Below are positions 27,221 through 27,703 of a stretch of DNA of 27,703 nt, in pieces (position 1 is the first letter of the stretch; the number at the start of each line of letters is the position of its first letter). The position numbers were made by a program, and so were the translations under genes. The notes under the pieces are model-generated. The model was not told where the DNA came from. It ran no database searches and was given only the letters and a program-made list of their open reading frames with translations. The DNA comes from Bacteroidales bacterium UBA1216 (GTDB lineage: Bacteria; Bacteroidota; Bacteroidia; Bacteroidales; Paludibacteraceae), in contig DBXI01000068.1 in NCBI GenBank assembly GCA_002309255.1, positions 19,957 to 47,659 on the forward strand. The letters run 5' to 3'.

Positions 27221-27277
27221 TAAGGTGTTAACTAATGTTAGTAAGGTGTAAACTACAATGCTCGGTTAAGGTTAAAC
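27221..27277. repeat. Direct repeats in the operon leader
   Basis: TAAGGTGTTAACTA (27221-27234) recurs as TAAGGTGTAAACTA (27242-27255), 13 of 14 bases, exactly 21 bases apart. A partial third copy, TAAGGTTAAAC, lies at 27267-27277. They lie between the predicted transcript start and the ATG of the 3299-residue gene. The 21-base spacing is two helical turns, which would put a DNA-binding protein on one face; an RNA role in the leader is equally possible. Confidence 0.45.
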
Positions 27278-27299
27278 CGCGTGCATGGTATTTCGCCCA

Positions 27300-27331
27300 C
27301 AAAGATACGAAAATTTTAGCGGAAAAACAAA
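27300..27331 (-). promoter_or_regulatory. Bacteroidetes-type promoter of the four-gene operon
   Basis: On the minus strand TTTG (27331-27328) is followed after exactly 20 bases by TATCTTTG (27307-27300). This matches the Bacteroides sigma-ABfr consensus of TTTG, 19-21 bases, TAnnTTTG. Transcription would begin near 27293, giving a leader of roughly 93 bases before the ATG at 27199. Confidence 0.8.
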
Positions 27332-27347
27332 TAATTTTAAGAAAAAA

Positions 27348-27372
27348 GCGTATATTATTTCATAATATATGC
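27348..27372. promoter_or_regulatory. AT-rich palindrome upstream of the operon promoter
   Basis: GCGTATATTAT (27348-27358) and ATAATATATGC (27362-27372) are inverted repeats with a 3-base centre and one mismatch. The palindrome ends 17 bases before the -33 element, near -55 to -80 relative to the predicted start, a usual place for an activator site. A chance AT-rich palindrome cannot be excluded. Confidence 0.4.
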
Positions 27373-27455
27373 TCTGCTTTGCAAAATGAGGTTTTCCGAT
27401 CATGCGGATAAACTTGCCGAGGGAGGGGACTATCTGTCAACAAAGCCCAAAAACA

Positions 27456-27489
27456 TCCCAAAATCTTCTTTTTTTGAATCATTTTGGGA
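27456..27489. repeat. Inverted repeat of 9 bases with GGGACTAT direct repeats
   Basis: TCCCAAAAT (27456-27464) and ATTTTGGGA (27481-27489) are perfect inverted repeats around a 16-base T-rich loop. GGGACTAT occurs at 27426-27433 and again at 27486-27493, overlapping the right arm. Role unknown: a second hairpin downstream of the lipoprotein gene or a regulatory site. Confidence 0.4.
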
Positions 27490-27502
27490 CTATTTGGACG
27501 AA

Positions 27503-27549
27503 TAAAAAAGAGAAGTGTGCTTTTTTGCTTTTTGACACACTCCTCTTTT
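27503..27549 (-). terminator. Rho-independent terminator of the lipoprotein gene
   Basis: AAAAGAGAAGTGTG (27506-27519) pairs with CACACTCCTCTTTT (27536-27549) at 13 of 14 positions around a 16-base loop. Read on the minus strand, the stem runs into TTTTTTATT, which suits the minus-strand gene that stops at 27569, 20 bases earlier. Confidence 0.8.
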
Positions 27550-27568
27550 AGTCTCAGAACAGCCGTCT

Positions 27569-27703
27569 TCAGTACAGCCTTTTCGTTGCGTCGTAGGATT
27601 CGATCGTTTTGCTCTGGATGATCACGGTTGTGTCACCACGCTGGATGCTACTGCTCGTGGTGGTGATCGTGCGGGTGACGTTGCACGCGCTCAGCGCAAT
27701 CGC
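27569..27703 (-). CDS. Small putative lipoprotein, N-terminus beyond the window
   Basis: The minus strand reads open from the right edge for 44 residues to a TGA: AIALSACNVTRTITTTSSS, then IQRGDTTVIIQSKTIESYD and ATKRLY. ALSAC is a lipobox, so C7 of the visible part would be the lipidated first residue of the mature protein after cleavage by signal peptidase II. Threonine- and serine-rich small lipoproteins with a C.VTRT.TTT start are common in Bacteroidales and have no known function. Only the first half of the signal peptide is missing, so the mature protein of about 38 residues is complete here. It is too short to be an obvious gene but is well supported by the lipobox and the terminator just after it. 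It probably does not belong to the four-gene operon. Confidence 0.75.
   Translation of the reverse strand, partial: AIALSACNVTRTITTTSSSIQRGDTTVIIQSKTIESYDATKRLY

Larger units (their letters stand above)
27200..27568. other. Intergenic region: operon leader, promoter and upstream gene's terminator
   Basis: No credible gene is present in these 369 bases. Reading right to left it holds the terminator of the lipoprotein gene, a 9-base inverted repeat with two GGGACTAT copies beside it, an AT-rich palindrome, the operon promoter and a leader of about 90 bases with direct repeats. The stretch near 27300-27370 is strongly A/T-rich. Confidence 0.8.

Overview
The window comes from a member of the Bacteroidota, most likely the Bacteroidales. 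Four things point there: a Bacteroidetes-style promoter (TTTG, 20 bases, TATCTTTG) before the main operon, A/T-rich leaders with little Shine-Dalgarno signal, BspA-type leucine-rich repeats and FISUMP-like domains, and C-terminal tails of the kind these bacteria put on exported proteins. I cannot name a genus from the sequence.

Layout. Positions 1-132 are the 3' end of rpsU (ribosomal protein S21), followed by a clear terminator. An aldo/keto reductase of the YghZ / L-glyceraldehyde 3-phosphate reductase type lies at 188-1144 on the plus strand. Positions 1175-27199, about 26 kb, hold four minus-strand genes with almost no space between them (a 4-base overlap, then gaps of 28 and 36 bases), so they look like one operon read from right to left. 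In order of transcription they encode secreted proteins of 3299, 3828, 1347 and 177 residues. A promoter, a possible operator palindrome and a leader with direct repeats lie in the 369-base gap at 27200-27568. That gap also holds the terminator of the next minus-strand gene, a small lipoprotein cut by the right edge (27569-27703).

The four operon proteins are built from a shared set of parts. A module opening with SGTCG...LTW.L..DS.LTISG.GAM occurs six times in the first protein and once each in the second and third, and is followed by BspA-like leucine-rich repeats (about 47, 1 and 10 by hand count). A (GTV).G.G.Y..G..V...A.P..GY.F..WSD bacterial repeat occurs in all four in some form. The second and third share a C-terminal module of about 440 residues, and the first carries a more distant version with the same WNG.AN motif. 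The first also has a FISUMP-like domain between repeat blocks and a beta-helix-like region. The second carries carbohydrate-binding-like domains (CBM4_9-, SusE/F- and CBM26-like), three Calx-beta-like repeats, a CARDB-like domain and an unrecognised helical region after a proline-rich linker. I found no recognisable catalytic domain in any of them. My inference is a set of co-expressed cell-surface or secreted binding proteins (adhesins, glycan-binding or matrix scaffolds) that evolves by exchanging and duplicating modules. The substrate or partner is unknown.
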